DNA of 64,000 nucleotides from Gordonia sp. SL306 (GCF_026625785.1 NZ_CP113063.1:3844001-3908000); one strand, 5' to 3'; shown: positions 42,848 to 55,260, counted from the stretch's first letter. The notes: a model not told the origin generated them from the letters alone. A program made the numbers and translations.

Positions 42848-44054
42848 GCCAGGCCTCGGCCGGATCGAGCGCGGATGCGTCCTCGGAGACATGAAGGGTC
42901 ACGCCCGGGGCCAACCGGTAGGGGCGGCTGGTGAGCAGGGCGCCGACCGCACGTCGCAGCCGCGACATCTCCGCACGAACCGTCACCAAGTGCCCGGAAT
43001 CGCCGAAGATCAATCGGCTCAATCGTGCCGAGGTGAGACCCGACTCCGACGCCTCGGCCAGCAGGAGCAGGATCTGGGCGTGCCGTCGCGTCAGGACGGT
43101 CTGCCAGTCGTCACCGTCGCCGGCCACGGTCAGCGTCGGTTCACCGCGTAGATCGAGTTCGGCGACAACGGGATTCGCGGGGCCGACGCGTCGCAGGAGC
43201 CATCCGGTGCCGATCTGCTGGGCGACACACGTCCCGATCCCCGGCACGAACTGATGGATGTCTTCCATTGGGGCGGCCACCGCGTCGGGCGCCGTACATC
43301 CGCGGCTGTCGGCCACCCAGCCGTCCGCGTCCACCAGGAGTGCCGGACCCCGGATGCCAGTCAGCCGTGCACCCGCATTCTTTCGCAGGTCGGCGAGAGA
43401 ACGTGCGTGGGCGCCGGCGATCTCGTGCTCGCCGAGCGCTGCCATGCTGGCCGCGAACGCCGTCGACGACGGCTGCAGACCCTGCACCGGTCCGGCCAGG
43501 GAGACTATTCCGGTCAGCTGCCCGCTACGCGGATCGTGTATCGGCGCGGCGGCGCAATAGAGCGAATGCAGAGCATGATTGAAATGCTCCTGGCCGACGA
43601 CACGGGTGGACCGGTGATCCGACATCACCAGCCCGACAGCCGTGGTCGCGGTCGATTCCTCGTCCCAGCGACTGCCCTCCACCAGTTCGAGGTGGTCGGC
43701 GACCCGCAGCCACCGCGAGGTCCCGCCACGCCACAGCAGGACACCGTCGGCGTCGAAGACGCCCATGAGCAGGTCAGGGTCGTCGGTGGTCTCGGCGAAC
43801 ACCCGTTGCAGGCGATGCGCGCCGTCGGCGAGTGCGTTGCGGTGGCGCCGGTCGTGGACCTCGCCGGGAGGCAGATGTCGCGGTGCATGTTTGTCGGCGT
43901 CGGCCCCGGTGTCGACCGCACGTTGCCACGAGGCGAGGACTTCCTTGCGGGCGGTGGGCACCGGGAGATCTCGGGTCACGTCGGCTTGAGACCGATCACC
44001 GAGGCTGCCGGCGTCGCCCGTACTCTCCGTACCTGGCAGTATGGATCGGCGCAT
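42777..44054 (-). CDS. GAF-domain transcription regulator (AcoR-like sensor with winged-helix C-terminus)
   Basis: 425 residues. The N-terminal part resembles the sensory region of AcoR/DhaR activators: ARKEVLASWQRAVDTGADAD, DHLELVEGSRWDEESTATTA (GAF) and HFNHALHSLYCAAAPIHDPR. There is no sigma-54 AAA+ domain. The C-terminus (TRRHAQILLLLAEASESGLT ... RAEMSRLRRAVGALLTSRPY) looks like a winged helix. Similar proteins control aldehyde/alcohol oxidation genes in actinobacteria, but none lies here. Overlaps rsmI by 71 bp at the 3' end. Confidence 0.75.
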   Translation of the reverse strand: MRRSILPGTESTGDAGSLGDRSQADVTRDLPVPTARKEVLASWQRAVDTGADADKHAPRHLPPGEVHDRRHRNALADGAHRLQRVFAETTDDPDLLMGVFDADGVLLWRGGTSRWLRVADHLELVEGSRWDEESTATTAVGLVMSDHRSTRVVGQEHFNHALHSLYCAAAPIHDPRSGQLTGIVSLAGPVQGLQPSSTAFAASMAALGEHEIAGAHARSLADLRKNAGARLTGIRGPALLVDADGWVADSRGCTAPDAVAAPMEDIHQFVPGIGTCVAQQIGTGWLLRRVGPANPVVAELDLRGEPTLTVAGDGDDWQTVLTRRHAQILLLLAEASESGLTSARLSRLIFGDSGHLVTVRAEMSRLRRAVGALLTSRPYRLAPGVTLHVSEDASALDPAEAWLTTPDDGPEPLDRHHAGKHRRPA

Positions 44055-44213
44055 GGTCTGACTCTACCCCAGATAGCGACATGCGAAAGGGTGCCTGTCG
44101 TGTCATCGACCGATGGGACGGACTTTGCGTCAAGCGGCGCTCAATTCACGACGAGCGTGCGTGTCGCTGCGTCGAACGGTCATCGTCCGGAGACGAATCC
44201 GAGCAGATCCCAT

Positions 44214-45383
44214 TCACGGCGCGGTCGGTGTCGCCCCGACGATACTCGCGGCCTTGTCCAGGCACTCCTGCCATTCGCGGGCCGGATCCGAATCGATGGT
44301 GATCCCACCGCCCACCCCGAGGGTGGCCGTACCGTCCGGCGTCATCGCGACGGTACGGATCGCCACACTGAGATCGAGACCGTGTCCCGGGCCGGCCATG
44401 CCGATCGCGCCGCAGTAGACACCCCGTGGTGACGGTTCCCAATCCGCGAGCAGTTCGGCCGCGCGGATCTTCGGCGTCCCGGTGACCGACGCCGGCGGGA
44501 ACGTCGCGCGCAACAACTCGTTGGTCCCGACGGCAGGGTCGACGATGGCCTCCACCCGCGACACCAGGTGCCACACCCCAGGGGCCGGTACCACCGAGAG
44601 CAGGTCTGCCACCCGGACCGTGCCGGTGACGGCGAGACGGCCGAGGTCGTTGCGTACGAGGTCGACGATCATCACGTTTTCCGCGACATCCTTCGCCGAG
44701 GCCGACAACGATTCCGGCGCCGCATCGGCCGGTACCGTCCCCTTGATCGGCGACGACGAGACGAGGTTGCCGGTCCGGCGTAGGAACGTCTCCGGCGAGA
44801 AGCTGGCCACGGTGCCCCAATCGCCTTGTAAATAGGCAGATTTCGCCGGCATCGTCGTTCCGGTGATCGACGCGAAGAACTCCAGTGGGTCGCCCTCGAC
44901 GGTCCCGGTGAAGCGGGTGCACACGCAGGCCTGATAGACCTCGCCGGAGCGGATCGCCTCGAGGCACCGGTCGATGGCCGCGAGGTGCGATTCCGGCTCG
45001 GGCGGGACCCAGCTCGCCGACCACCGGTGCTCCACGGTATCGGCGGGCTCGCTCAGCGCGCGTTCGATCCATGGGGCACAGGCATTTCCGTGGATGCTCT
45101 CGTGACGCCACCGGCCGTCGCGGAGGATCAGTACCTCGTCGGTCAGCCCGCCGACCACGATCGGCAGTGGCGATTCGGTGGCGTGCACCGGAAATCCCAG
45201 ATAGCCGAACCAGAACAGATCGGGGTCGTCGGGCGGCGCGAAGCCCGGGCGGAGCCCGATCGACGGCGCGATGACGGCGTCCGCGTCCCACCAGTCGCCG
45301 ATCAGGGCGGCAGGCGGGGGCAGTCCGGCCGCGCGCGTGTGCGCGTGCAGCGCACGCAGGACGTCGAGCGCCGGAGCCGTCAC
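44214..45383 (-). CDS. pabB: Aminodeoxychorismate synthase component I
   Basis: 389 residues; makes 4-amino-4-deoxychorismate from chorismate and glutamine-derived ammonia, for p-aminobenzoate and folate. Chorismate-binding motifs: [69 protein letters not shown] and [16 protein letters not shown] start overlaps the metG stop by 4 nt (GTGA), so it is co-translated with metG on the minus strand. Orthologue of Rv1005c by position. Confidence 0.92.
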   Translation of the reverse strand: MTAPALDVLRALHAHTRAAGLPPPAALIGDWWDADAVIAPSIGLRPGFAPPDDPDLFWFGYLGFPVHATESPLPIVVGGLTDEVLILRDGRWRHESIHGNACAPWIERALSEPADTVEHRWSASWVPPEPESHLAAIDRCLEAIRSGEVYQACVCTRFTGTVEGDPLEFFASITGTTMPAKSAYLQGDWGTVASFSPETFLRRTGNLVSSSPIKGTVPADAAPESLSASAKDVAENVMIVDLVRNDLGRLAVTGTVRVADLLSVVPAPGVWHLVSRVEAIVDPAVGTNELLRATFPPASVTGTPKIRAAELLADWEPSPRGVYCGAIGMAGPGHGLDLSVAIRTVAMTPDGTATLGVGGGITIDSDPAREWQECLDKAASIVGATPTAP

Positions 45384-46960
45384 GCCTCGTAGCGCGGGAA
45401 GATCGGCGTCGGCTTGGGCAACGAGGTGCCTGCGACGAGAGTGTCGGCGACGGCGGTGAACTGGCGATTGTCGGGATCGACGGCGAGCAGATCGAGCAGT
45501 CGGTTCGTCGACTCTGGCATCACCGGCTGGGCCAGCAGCGCGACGATGCGGACCACCTCGGCGCACACGTAGAGCACCGTCGCGGTGCGGTCGAGATCGG
45601 TTTTGGCCAGCTTCCAGGGCTCCTGGGAGGAGATGTAGCGGTTGGTGTCGGCGAGAACCGACCACAGCGCCTCGATCCCGAGATGGATCGCCTGGACGTC
45701 GAACTGGTCCCGCACTCTGGGCAACAATCCCGCGGCCTTCTCCAGCAGCGCGGCGTCCTCGGCGGTGTACGCGCCGGGGGCGGGGATCGCACCGTCGAAG
45801 TACTTGCCGATCATCGACAGACTGCGTTGTGCCAGGTTGCCGAACTCGTTGGCGAGGTCGGCGTTGATCCGGCTGACGATCGCGTCCGTCGAGTACGAGC
45901 CGTCCTGGCCGTAGGAGACCTCGCGAAGGAAGAAGTAGCGCACCGGATCGAGCCCGTACTCGTCGATGAGATTGTCCGGGTCGACGACGTTGCCGACCGA
46001 TTTGCTCATCTTCTCGCCCTTGTTGAACAGGAAGCCGTGGGCGAACACGCGTTTGGGCAGTTCGATACCCGCGCTCATGAGGAAGGCAGGCCAGTAGACG
46101 CAGTGGAACCGGATGATGTCCTTGCCGATGATGTGCAGGTCGGCAGGCCAATACCGGTCGAATGTCGCCGTGTCGTCCGGGAAGCCAACGCCCGTCAGGT
46201 AGTTGGTGAGGGCATCGACCCACACGTACATGACGTGGTCGGGATGACCGGGCACCGGTACGCCCCAGTCGAAGGTGGTGCGCGAGATCGACAGGTCGGT
46301 CAGTCCGCCCTTGACGAAGCTGACGACCTCGTTGCGCCGCACGTCCGGACCCACGTACTCGGGGTGGGTCTCGTACAGCTCGAGCAGCTTGTCCTGATAC
46401 GCCGACAACCGGAAGAAGTACGTCTGCTCCTCGGTCCAGGTCAGAACATGACCACTGTCGGCCGCGATGCGGTTGCCGCCCTCGTCGATGGCGGTGTCGG
46501 CCTCGGCGTAGAAGGTCTCGTCGCGGACGTCGTACCAGCCCGAGTACGTGTCCAGATAGATGTCACCGGTATCGGACATGCGTTGCCAGATGGCTTCGGA
46601 GGCGCGCTTGTGGTCGGCGTCGCTGGTCCGGATGAATCGATCGAAGCTGGATCCGAGCCGTTCCTGCAGCTCTTGGAAGCGATCGGAATTGCGCTTGGCC
46701 AGGTCCGCGGTCGGGATGCCTTCGGCCTCCGCCGTCTGCTGCATCTTCTGCCCGTGGACATCGGTGCCGGTGAGGAAGCGGACGTCGTAGCCGTCGAGAC
46801 GTTTGAACCGGGCGAGCGCGTCGGTCGAGATGTACTCGTAGGCGTGACCGATGTGGGGAGCGCCGTTGGGGTAGGCGATGGCGGTCGTGATGTAGCACGG
46901 TTCGCCTGCGCCGTGCGAGGCGTGAACAGCGGATTCGGTGCGCGTCGGATCGTCGGTCAT
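45380..46960 (-). CDS. metG: Methionine-tRNA ligase
   Basis: 526 residues. Class I synthetase: [20 protein letters not shown] (HIGH), [12 protein letters not shown], the KMSKS loop in [16 protein letters not shown], and an anticodon-binding helical domain after about residue 370 ([20 protein letters not shown]). ATG at 46960 (MTDDPTR) is preferred; an upstream in-frame start at 47020 would run through the hairpin repeat. Lacks a C-terminal tRNA-binding extension. Followed by pabB with overlapping codons. Confidence 0.95.
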   Translation of the reverse strand: MTDDPTRTESAVHASHGAGEPCYITTAIAYPNGAPHIGHAYEYISTDALARFKRLDGYDVRFLTGTDVHGQKMQQTAEAEGIPTADLAKRNSDRFQELQERLGSSFDRFIRTSDADHKRASEAIWQRMSDTGDIYLDTYSGWYDVRDETFYAEADTAIDEGGNRIAADSGHVLTWTEEQTYFFRLSAYQDKLLELYETHPEYVGPDVRRNEVVSFVKGGLTDLSISRTTFDWGVPVPGHPDHVMYVWVDALTNYLTGVGFPDDTATFDRYWPADLHIIGKDIIRFHCVYWPAFLMSAGIELPKRVFAHGFLFNKGEKMSKSVGNVVDPDNLIDEYGLDPVRYFFLREVSYGQDGSYSTDAIVSRINADLANEFGNLAQRSLSMIGKYFDGAIPAPGAYTAEDAALLEKAAGLLPRVRDQFDVQAIHLGIEALWSVLADTNRYISSQEPWKLAKTDLDRTATVLYVCAEVVRIVALLAQPVMPESTNRLLDLLAVDPDNRQFTAVADTLVAGTSLPKPTPIFPRYEA

Positions 46961-47018
46961 GGTGCCGCCAGAATACTTGGGTTGGCTCGCACTCCGCTGT
47001 CCGCCCCGGCCGCTGGTC

Positions 47019-47076
47019 ACCTCATCTGTGGGTTCTCACCTTTGCCTACGCGAAGGTGAGAACCCACAGTTGAGGT
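47019..47076. repeat. 58-nt hairpin repeat, copy A
   Basis: Arms of 27 nt (47019-47045 and 47050-47076) with a CTAC loop; 25 of 27 pairs match. The core of each arm is CTGTGGGTTCTCACCTT and its complement. It starts 5 nt beyond the AbiEi-like stop at 47081 and could act as its terminator. Copy B at 48057-48114 has the same 27-4-27 design and nearly identical sequence. Confidence 0.9.
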
Positions 47077-47080
47077 GGTC

Positions 47081-47998
47081 CTACGCGGCTGGTCGCCGAA
47101 AGGTGCGGTCGAGGCGCGCGATCAGCGACGCCGGGCGGTCGACGTCGTGCCATCCCCAGTGGACGACGCGATTACCGAGTTCCACCAGCGCGTCGGTCCG
47201 CCCCTTCTCGTAGAGCATCAATGACTGTCCGTCTGGTCCCTCGTATTTGCACTTGCCGTCGCATTCGCCGACAGTTCGCTGCGCTTCCCAGTAGAAGTCG
47301 ACCCGTGCCACCCACTCGCCCCGGCTGTCGTATAGGTCCACCTGCAGTGCAGGCATCGGCAACCCGCCGTCGACCAACTCGATCCGACTGCGGGACTCCA
47401 ACACCGATTCCGCGAGCCCGTTCATCTCCGGCACGACACGGCGGGCGCGTGAGGCACCGCTCATCCGGCCGATCAGATCGAGTTCGTCAGCAAGATCGTC
47501 AGCCGTGCAGAGACCGGCATGCAGGGCCGCGTCGCCGACCGCGATGGCAGGGATGCGGGGCGCCGTCCGCGCAACGTCGACCACGGCTCGGGCCGCTGTG
47601 ATCACCGGAACGCCGTCGACAGTCTCGATTGCCGGTGGGCGTCGGTCGGTGACCAACTTCATGACCGACGTCGTGCGTGTTCCCGGCGTGCGTCGGCGAT
47701 CTGCGACAACGACCCGATCCGTGTCGAGACCCCAGACGGGCAGTCCCCACGCGGCGACTGCCGAGACCCCGGCCAGTGCACGTCCGGTCGCCGGAGCTCG
47801 GCGGATCCAGGCCCGCGCGAGCTCCCGGTGGCGGTGTTCCGCCGTGCCGTCGAGAGTGCCCGCGGGCACGAAGACCCCGGGTGCGAGGGTCTCGAGTTGG
47901 CCGGTCCGAGTCGCTGCACGCAGGTCGGCGTCGGTGTACCCGGCGACGATGAGTTCTTGCCTGTTGACGGCGTGGTGGAACCTGGTGAAGTCGTCCAT
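47081..47998 (-). CDS. AbiEi-like winged-helix protein with C-terminal nuclease-like domain
   Basis: 305 residues. The N-terminus (FTRFHHAVNRQELIVAGYTD, then LRAATRTGQLETLAPGVFVP) is the AbiEi-type helix-turn-helix seen in type IV antitoxins. The C-terminal part has a Vsr/DUF559-like PD-(D/E)xK arrangement: ARVDFYWEAQRTVGECDGKC. No cognate AbiEii toxin gene is adjacent, so this is not an obvious toxin-antitoxin pair; such fused proteins are common and uncharacterised in actinobacteria. ATG at 47998. The gene lies exactly between two copies of a 58-nt hairpin. A broken relative is at 58487-59375. Confidence 0.75.
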   Translation of the reverse strand: MDDFTRFHHAVNRQELIVAGYTDADLRAATRTGQLETLAPGVFVPAGTLDGTAEHRHRELARAWIRRAPATGRALAGVSAVAAWGLPVWGLDTDRVVVADRRRTPGTRTTSVMKLVTDRRPPAIETVDGVPVITAARAVVDVARTAPRIPAIAVGDAALHAGLCTADDLADELDLIGRMSGASRARRVVPEMNGLAESVLESRSRIELVDGGLPMPALQVDLYDSRGEWVARVDFYWEAQRTVGECDGKCKYEGPDGQSLMLYEKGRTDALVELGNRVVHWGWHDVDRPASLIARLDRTFRRPAA

Positions 47999-48056
47999 GG
48001 GTATTGGACGTTCGGGCGCTGAGTCTGGCTCCGCCCAATCGGACGCCGTGGCAACC

Positions 48057-48114
48057 ACCCCATCTGTGGGTTCTCACCTTCGCCCACGCGAAGGTGAGAA
48101 CCCACAGATGGGGT
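48057..48114. repeat. 58-nt hairpin repeat, copy B
   Basis: Perfect 27-bp arms (48057-48083 and 48088-48114) around a CCAC loop. Differs from copy A at few positions. It lies 39 nt beyond the GH65 stop (48154) and 58 nt upstream of the AbiEi-like start, so it can terminate the GH65 transcript. Confidence 0.92.
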
Positions 48115-48153
48115 GATTGCGTCACGCCGGCGCGGGGCGAGCCGGGCGCCCGG

Positions 48154-50505
48154 TCACTCCACGCGGCGGTAGGGCTCGCATCCCGGTGGCGCCTTGGGTG
48201 CCTCACGCTTGTCGAGTTCCAGGATCGGCTTGCTGACCGGGGCCGAGTCGAGGGTGAACTTCTCCCCGTGGTGGGCGAGATCGATCGGCGGACCGGACAA
48301 CAGGCGATAGGTCGCGGTCTCGCGATCGATGGCCACCACGATCTTCGATTCGCGCACGGTCATCCGGAACGAGAGGTAGGTGAGCCGGTTGGGCAGCCGC
48401 GGCGCAAACGTGATCTTGCCGCCGAAATCGCGCATTCCACCGAACCCGGCGACGCAGTCCGTCCAGGCCCCGGCCAGCGCGGCGATGTGCAGCCCGCTCG
48501 AGACGTTGCTGTGCAGATCGTGCAGGTCGGTGAACACCGACTCACACATCAGGTCGTAGGACAGATCGAGGTAGCCGACCTCGGCGGCGACCACCGCTTC
48601 ACAGCAGGCCGACAGCGACGAGTCGCGAACCGTCAGCGGGTAGTAGTAGTCGAAGTTGCGGATCTTCTGCTCCGGGGTGAACGACGATCCGAAGTTGTAC
48701 ATGGCGAACACGAGATCGGCCTGTTTCACCACCTGTTTGCGATACAGGTCGTAGTACGGATAGTTCAGCAGCAGTGGGTATTTACCCACCGACGACTCGA
48801 AGTCCCACGCACCGAGGAGCGTGAAGGACTCGCATTGCTGGTGCACCCCGAGATCTTTGTCGAACGGGATCGACATGTCGTCGGCACAGGATTCCCAGTG
48901 GGCGGCCTCGGCGACGGTCACCCCGAGTTCCCGTGCCACGTCGGGCCTCCGGTGCACGGCGGCCACCGCGTCCCGAAGATTCTGCTGCGCAGCAAGATTG
49001 GTGAACACATTGTTGTTCACCACCGCGGTGTACTCATCCGGGCCGGTCACGCCGTCGATGCGGAACTTCCCATTGACGTCATGGTGACCGAGGCCCGCGA
49101 ACAGCCGGGCGGTCTCCACCAGCAGTTCGACGCCACACTCGGCCTCGAACTGTTCGTCGTTGGTGGCACGTAGGTAACGGGCGGTGGCGTTGGCGATGTC
49201 GGCGCTGACGTGCACGCCTGCGGTGCCGGCCGGCCAGTATCCCGAACACTCGTCGCCATTGATGGAGCGCCAGGGGAACATCGCACCGCGCTGCCCGAGC
49301 TCGGCGGCCCGGCTCTTGGCCTTGTCCATCGTGGCGTGGCGCCATCGGAGCTCTTCGCCGGCCGCGGCCGGCACCGTGTAGGTGAGCATCGGCAGGATGA
49401 AACTCTCGGTGTCCCAGAAGGTGTGGCCGTCGTAGCCGGGACCGGTGAGGCCCTTGGCGGGGATCGCGCGGGACTGTCCGCGCGCACCCGCCTGCAACAC
49501 GTGGAACAGTGCGAACCGCACGGCCTGCTGCAGTTCGGGATCGCCGTCGAGCTCCACATCGGCGTCGCGCCAGAAGTCCTCGAGATAGTTGATCTGATCG
49601 GCCTTCAGTGCGTCCCAACCGGTTTCCATCGCCATCGCGAGCGCGGCGTCGACCTGAGCACGCAGGGCGGGGACCGACCGCCGAGCCGACCAGCCGTAGC
49701 CCATGAACTTGGTCAGCGACAGCTTGGTGCCCTGCGGCACGTTCGCGGCGACGGTCAGCCGCGCGAGGTCGGAGTCGGCACGGATGAAAGCGTCGGCCTT
49801 GTCGGGGAAGTCGATCTCGTGGTCCATCCCGGCGGCCACGTGCAGGCCCGACCGCTTGGTGTGATGGACGAGCATGCCCCAGTAGTTGCGGCAGGCGGAG
49901 AGGTCGGAGACGAGTGGCTGGTCGAGTGCGGCCGCCAGACGCGGATCGTTGCCCGGTGCGGGGACGGGTTCGTTGGCGAGCAGATCCGACTGCAGCACGA
50001 GCTTCATGTCCTCGCCGATCGGTTCCACCTCGTAGTGGATGGCGGCGATGGTGCGCTTGGTGAACGACACCAGCCGCTCCGAGCGGATCCGGACGGTGCG
50101 GCCGGTAGGGGAGGTCCACAGGGTGTTCCGCCGGAGGGTGCCGGTGCGGAAATCGAGGATGCGCTCATGCTCCTCGGTGCGGCCGTAGCGCAGATCCATC
50201 GGCTCGTCCTCGACGAGCAGGCGGATGATCTTGCCGTCGGTCACGTTCACCACGGTCTGCCCGGATTCCGGGTAGCCGTAACCACTTTCGGCGTAGGGCA
50301 GACCACGCAGCTCGTAGAAGCCGTTCAGATAGGTGCCGGGATGGTCGACGGGTTCGCCCTCCTCGAACGACCCGCGCAGACCGATGTGCCCGTTCGACAA
50401 CGCGAACAGCGTCTCGGTGCGGCCGAGGACGTCGACGTCGATGCCCCGCCAGCGCAGCTGCCACGGGTGGACGTCGAAACCGTGTTCCATCGCGCCCGGG
50501 TTCAT
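48154..50505 (-). CDS. Glycoside hydrolase family 65 phosphorylase (maltose/trehalose phosphorylase type)
   Basis: 783 residues. GH65 members phosphorolyse alpha-glucosides (maltose, trehalose, kojibiose and others) to beta-glucose-1-phosphate. Seen: N-terminal beta domain with NGHIGLRGSFEEGE, the (alpha/alpha)6 barrel with GYDGHTFWDTESFILPML, and the general acid in TGPDEYTAVVNNNVFTN (Glu of DEY). Its ATG overlaps the stop of the beta-phosphoglucomutase-like gene (ATGA), so the two act in sequence: phosphorolysis, then beta-Glc1P to Glc6P. Same pair as Rv3400-Rv3401. Disaccharide specificity not determinable. Confidence 0.92.
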   Translation of the reverse strand: MNPGAMEHGFDVHPWQLRWRGIDVDVLGRTETLFALSNGHIGLRGSFEEGEPVDHPGTYLNGFYELRGLPYAESGYGYPESGQTVVNVTDGKIIRLLVEDEPMDLRYGRTEEHERILDFRTGTLRRNTLWTSPTGRTVRIRSERLVSFTKRTIAAIHYEVEPIGEDMKLVLQSDLLANEPVPAPGNDPRLAAALDQPLVSDLSACRNYWGMLVHHTKRSGLHVAAGMDHEIDFPDKADAFIRADSDLARLTVAANVPQGTKLSLTKFMGYGWSARRSVPALRAQVDAALAMAMETGWDALKADQINYLEDFWRDADVELDGDPELQQAVRFALFHVLQAGARGQSRAIPAKGLTGPGYDGHTFWDTESFILPMLTYTVPAAAGEELRWRHATMDKAKSRAAELGQRGAMFPWRSINGDECSGYWPAGTAGVHVSADIANATARYLRATNDEQFEAECGVELLVETARLFAGLGHHDVNGKFRIDGVTGPDEYTAVVNNNVFTNLAAQQNLRDAVAAVHRRPDVARELGVTVAEAAHWESCADDMSIPFDKDLGVHQQCESFTLLGAWDFESSVGKYPLLLNYPYYDLYRKQVVKQADLVFAMYNFGSSFTPEQKIRNFDYYYPLTVRDSSLSACCEAVVAAEVGYLDLSYDLMCESVFTDLHDLHSNVSSGLHIAALAGAWTDCVAGFGGMRDFGGKITFAPRLPNRLTYLSFRMTVRESKIVVAIDRETATYRLLSGPPIDLAHHGEKFTLDSAPVSKPILELDKREAPKAPPGCEPYRRVE

Positions 50506-51191
50506 GCGGGGAGCAATTCGTCGAGATCGTTGACGACGACGTCGGCGCCGGCCGCCCGCATCGCATCGGCCTGTCCGCCACCGACCCGGTCGATGGCGAC
50601 CACGTAGCCGAACTTCCCGGCCACCGCCGCCTCCACTCCCGAGATCGCGTCCTCGAAGACGACGGCCCCGGCGGGTGTGACTCCCATCAGCTCGGCGCCC
50701 AGCAGGAACGAATCGGGCGCCGGCTTGCCGGGCAAACCCCGTGACGCGGTTTCGAGTCCGTCAACCCGCACCTCCACGTATTCGCTGAGGCCTGCGGCAT
50801 CCAGCACGGCTGCTCCATTCTTCGATGACGTGACGACGGCAATGCGTAACCCTGCCTGCCGCGCCGCTTTCAGGTAGCGCACCGAGCCAGGGTAGGGATC
50901 GACACCGTCGCGCTCCAGCGTCGCGGTGAAGAGTTCGTTCTTGCCCTCACCGATCGCGGCGAGGGTCTCGGCGGGGACGTCGTCGATCTGCCGGGAATGC
51001 AGGAAGGCCCGCACACCGTCCTCACGGCGGCGACCGTCGACGTAGTCGAGATAGTCCTGCTCGGTGAATTCGTCGAAACCGTCGGGATCCCGCTCGGACA
51101 GGAACGCGTCGAACGCCTGTTTCCAGGCATTGCGGTGCAGGACGGCAGTGGACGTCAACACTCCGTCGAGGTCGAACAGCGCGACCGTCAT
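50502..51191 (-). CDS. Beta-phosphoglucomutase-like HAD phosphatase
   Basis: 229 residues, HAD superfamily. Motif I FDLDGVLTST (nucleophile and acid/base Asp), cap domain, motif II VVTSSKN, motif III Lys in LPGKPAPDSF and motif IV FEDAISGVEAA. Converts beta-glucose-1-phosphate to glucose-6-phosphate in partnership with the GH65 enzyme encoded next. ATG at 51191 (MTVALFDLDG) is chosen; MPDAMTV-type upstream starts are possible. First gene of the two-gene unit. Confidence 0.9.
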   Translation of the reverse strand: MTVALFDLDGVLTSTAVLHRNAWKQAFDAFLSERDPDGFDEFTEQDYLDYVDGRRREDGVRAFLHSRQIDDVPAETLAAIGEGKNELFTATLERDGVDPYPGSVRYLKAARQAGLRIAVVTSSKNGAAVLDAAGLSEYVEVRVDGLETASRGLPGKPAPDSFLLGAELMGVTPAGAVVFEDAISGVEAAVAGKFGYVVAIDRVGGGQADAMRAAGADVVVNDLDELLPA

Positions 51192-51347
51192 GGCATCTGG
51201 CAATCCCAACACGGTTGGAACGCTACCTGTCCGAGCGGTGGCTGGCGCGCCATGCGAGAGGTTCGTGTGTCGGTCGTCGACGTGTGCGCGGTCGGGCCCG
51301 GCCAAAACTCGGTTGGCCCCTGCGGCTCTCGCCGCCAAGATGGATGC

Positions 51348-52220
51348 ATGACCCGTCGATTCGCCCAAGTGGATGTGTTCTCGTCGATCCCCGTCGCAGG
51401 TAACCCGGTTGCCGTCGTCGTGGACTCCGATGGTCTGACCGACGAGCAGATGGCCGCCTTCGCGCGGTGGACCAATTTGTCGGAGACCACCTTCTTGTTG
51501 CCGCCGGAGAGTTCCGACGCCGACTACCGGCTCCGGATCTTCACGCCGGCCGGCGAGCTGCCGTTCGCCGGACATCCGACACTGGGCTCGGCACACGCCT
51601 GGCTGGAATCGGGTGGGAGCCCGGCGGGCGACCGGATCATCCAGGAGTGCGGGATCGGCCTGGTCCCGATCCGTCGGGAGCAGATCGGTCCCGACGATGC
51701 GGGTGCGGAGCGCACCCGCCTCGCCTTCGCGGCGCCGCCACTGAGTCGGTCCGGACCGGTGGACGCCGACCTGGTCGCCGACGTGATCGCGGCGCTCCGA
51801 CTCGAGCCCTCCGACGTCGTCGACGCGCAATGGGTCGCCAACGGTCCCGACTGGATGGCGCTGATGCTGACCTCAGGGCAGCGGGTCGTCGAGGTGGAGC
51901 CGGACATGGTAGCCCTCGGGACGCACGAGGTCGGCCTGGTCGGGCCCTACCCCGACGGGCTGCCCGGCGAACCAGAAGTGGACTTCGAGGTCCGTGCCTT
52001 CGCGCCCGGCTTCGGGATCGCCGAGGATCCCGTGACCGGCAGCCTCAACGCCGGGATCGCCGTCTGGCTCCGGCGCGACGGTCTCGCCCCGGCGTCCTAC
52101 GTCGCTGCCCAGGGGACCGCGCTCGGCCGCTCCGGACGTGTGCACGTCACCGACGACGGGACCGACATCTGGGTGGGGGGTGCGACCACCACGGTCATCG
52201 CTGGCACAGTGGTGCTGTGA
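51348..52220 (+). CDS. PhzF-family isomerase
   Basis: 290 residues with the diaminopimelate-epimerase-like double fold of the PhzF family: FAQVDVFSSIPVAGNPVAVV, the catalytic Glu in NLSETTFLLPP (about residue 46), FTPAGELPFAGHPTLGSAHA and FGIAEDPVTGSLNAGIAVWL. The reaction is an isomerisation of an unknown small molecule. ATG at 51348. Its last four bases (GTGA) overlap the tatD start, so they are co-translated. Confidence 0.9.
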   Translation: MTRRFAQVDVFSSIPVAGNPVAVVVDSDGLTDEQMAAFARWTNLSETTFLLPPESSDADYRLRIFTPAGELPFAGHPTLGSAHAWLESGGSPAGDRIIQECGIGLVPIRREQIGPDDAGAERTRLAFAAPPLSRSGPVDADLVADVIAALRLEPSDVVDAQWVANGPDWMALMLTSGQRVVEVEPDMVALGTHEVGLVGPYPDGLPGEPEVDFEVRAFAPGFGIAEDPVTGSLNAGIAVWLRRDGLAPASYVAAQGTALGRSGRVHVTDDGTDIWVGGATTTVIAGTVVL

Positions 52221-53152
52221 GTCAGACGCCAGCGACCGGCGACACCGGGACGGTTTCCGACGGCAATCCGGAAGGTCGGGGATCGGCCGAGACCGAGAGC
52301 AACAAGGCGGCGCGCAAGCGGCGCAGGCGTGAGCCGCCGCCCGACCCCGCGCCGTTGCCGGGTCTCGTCGACGCCCACACACATCTCGCGGCCTGCGGTG
52401 GGCGAGACCCCGATGCCGTCCGAGCGATCCTCGACCACGCCGAGAGCGTCGGTGTGCAGCAGGTGGTGACCGTGGCCGATGACATGGTCGATGCCCGGTG
52501 GGCGATGGATGCGGCGCAATGGGATCACCGGGCGTTCGCCGCGGTGGCGCTGCACCCGACACATGCCGCCGAGCTCGACGACGATGCGAAGGCCGAGCTC
52601 GAACAGATGGTCGCCGACCCGAGGGTCGTCGCGGTGGGGGAGACCGGCCTGGACTACTACTGGCCCGGCAAGTCCGAATCGTGCGCGACTCCGGCGGAAC
52701 AGGCGGAGGCGTTCGGATGGCACATCGATCTGGCCAAGCGGATCGGCAAGCCGCTGATGATCCACAACCGTGAGGCCGACCGCGATCTGCTCGACATCCT
52801 GGCCGCCGAGGGCGCTCCCGAGTCCGTGATCATGCACTGCTTCTCCGGTGACCTAAATGTTGCACGCGAATGTGTCGAGCGTGGCTTCATACTCAGCTTC
52901 GCGGGCACGGTGAGTTTTGCGAATGCCGAGGAATTGCGCGCCGCGGCCGAGATCGTGCCCGACGATCAGATCCTCGTCGAGACGGATGCACCCTTCCTGA
53001 CGCCGCATCCCTACCGTGGCCAGCCAAATCAGTCGTATTGCCTGCCGTACACGGCGCGCGCGCTTGCGCGGGTGCGCGGCGTCGACGACGCGGCGATGGC
53101 CGGGATCCTCGGTGCGAACGCGCGCCGAGTGTATGGACTGCCTTTGCGGTAA
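52217..53152 (+). CDS. tatD: TatD-family metal-dependent deoxyribonuclease
   Basis: 311 residues with an extra basic N-terminal stretch of about 45 residues (KAARKRRRREPPPDP). TIM-barrel metal ligands: GLVDAHTHLAAC, VAVGETGLDYYW, LMIHNRE, VIMHCFSGD and LVETDAPFLTPHPYRG. Acts on DNA 3' ends; roles in repair or DNA breakdown. GTG at 52217 overlaps the PhzF stop by 4 nt. Position before rpfB-ksgA-ispE matches Rv1008. Confidence 0.92.
   Translation: MSQTPATGDTGTVSDGNPEGRGSAETESNKAARKRRRREPPPDPAPLPGLVDAHTHLAACGGRDPDAVRAILDHAESVGVQQVVTVADDMVDARWAMDAAQWDHRAFAAVALHPTHAAELDDDAKAELEQMVADPRVVAVGETGLDYYWPGKSESCATPAEQAEAFGWHIDLAKRIGKPLMIHNREADRDLLDILAAEGAPESVIMHCFSGDLNVARECVERGFILSFAGTVSFANAEELRAAAEIVPDDQILVETDAPFLTPHPYRGQPNQSYCLPYTARALARVRGVDDAAMAGILGANARRVYGLPLR

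Positions 53153-55260
<2,108 letters not shown>

Noticed and set aside
47081..47998. A complete AbiE toxin-antitoxin system
   Set aside because: No AbiEii nucleotidyltransferase gene is adjacent on either side; neighbours are metG and GH65.
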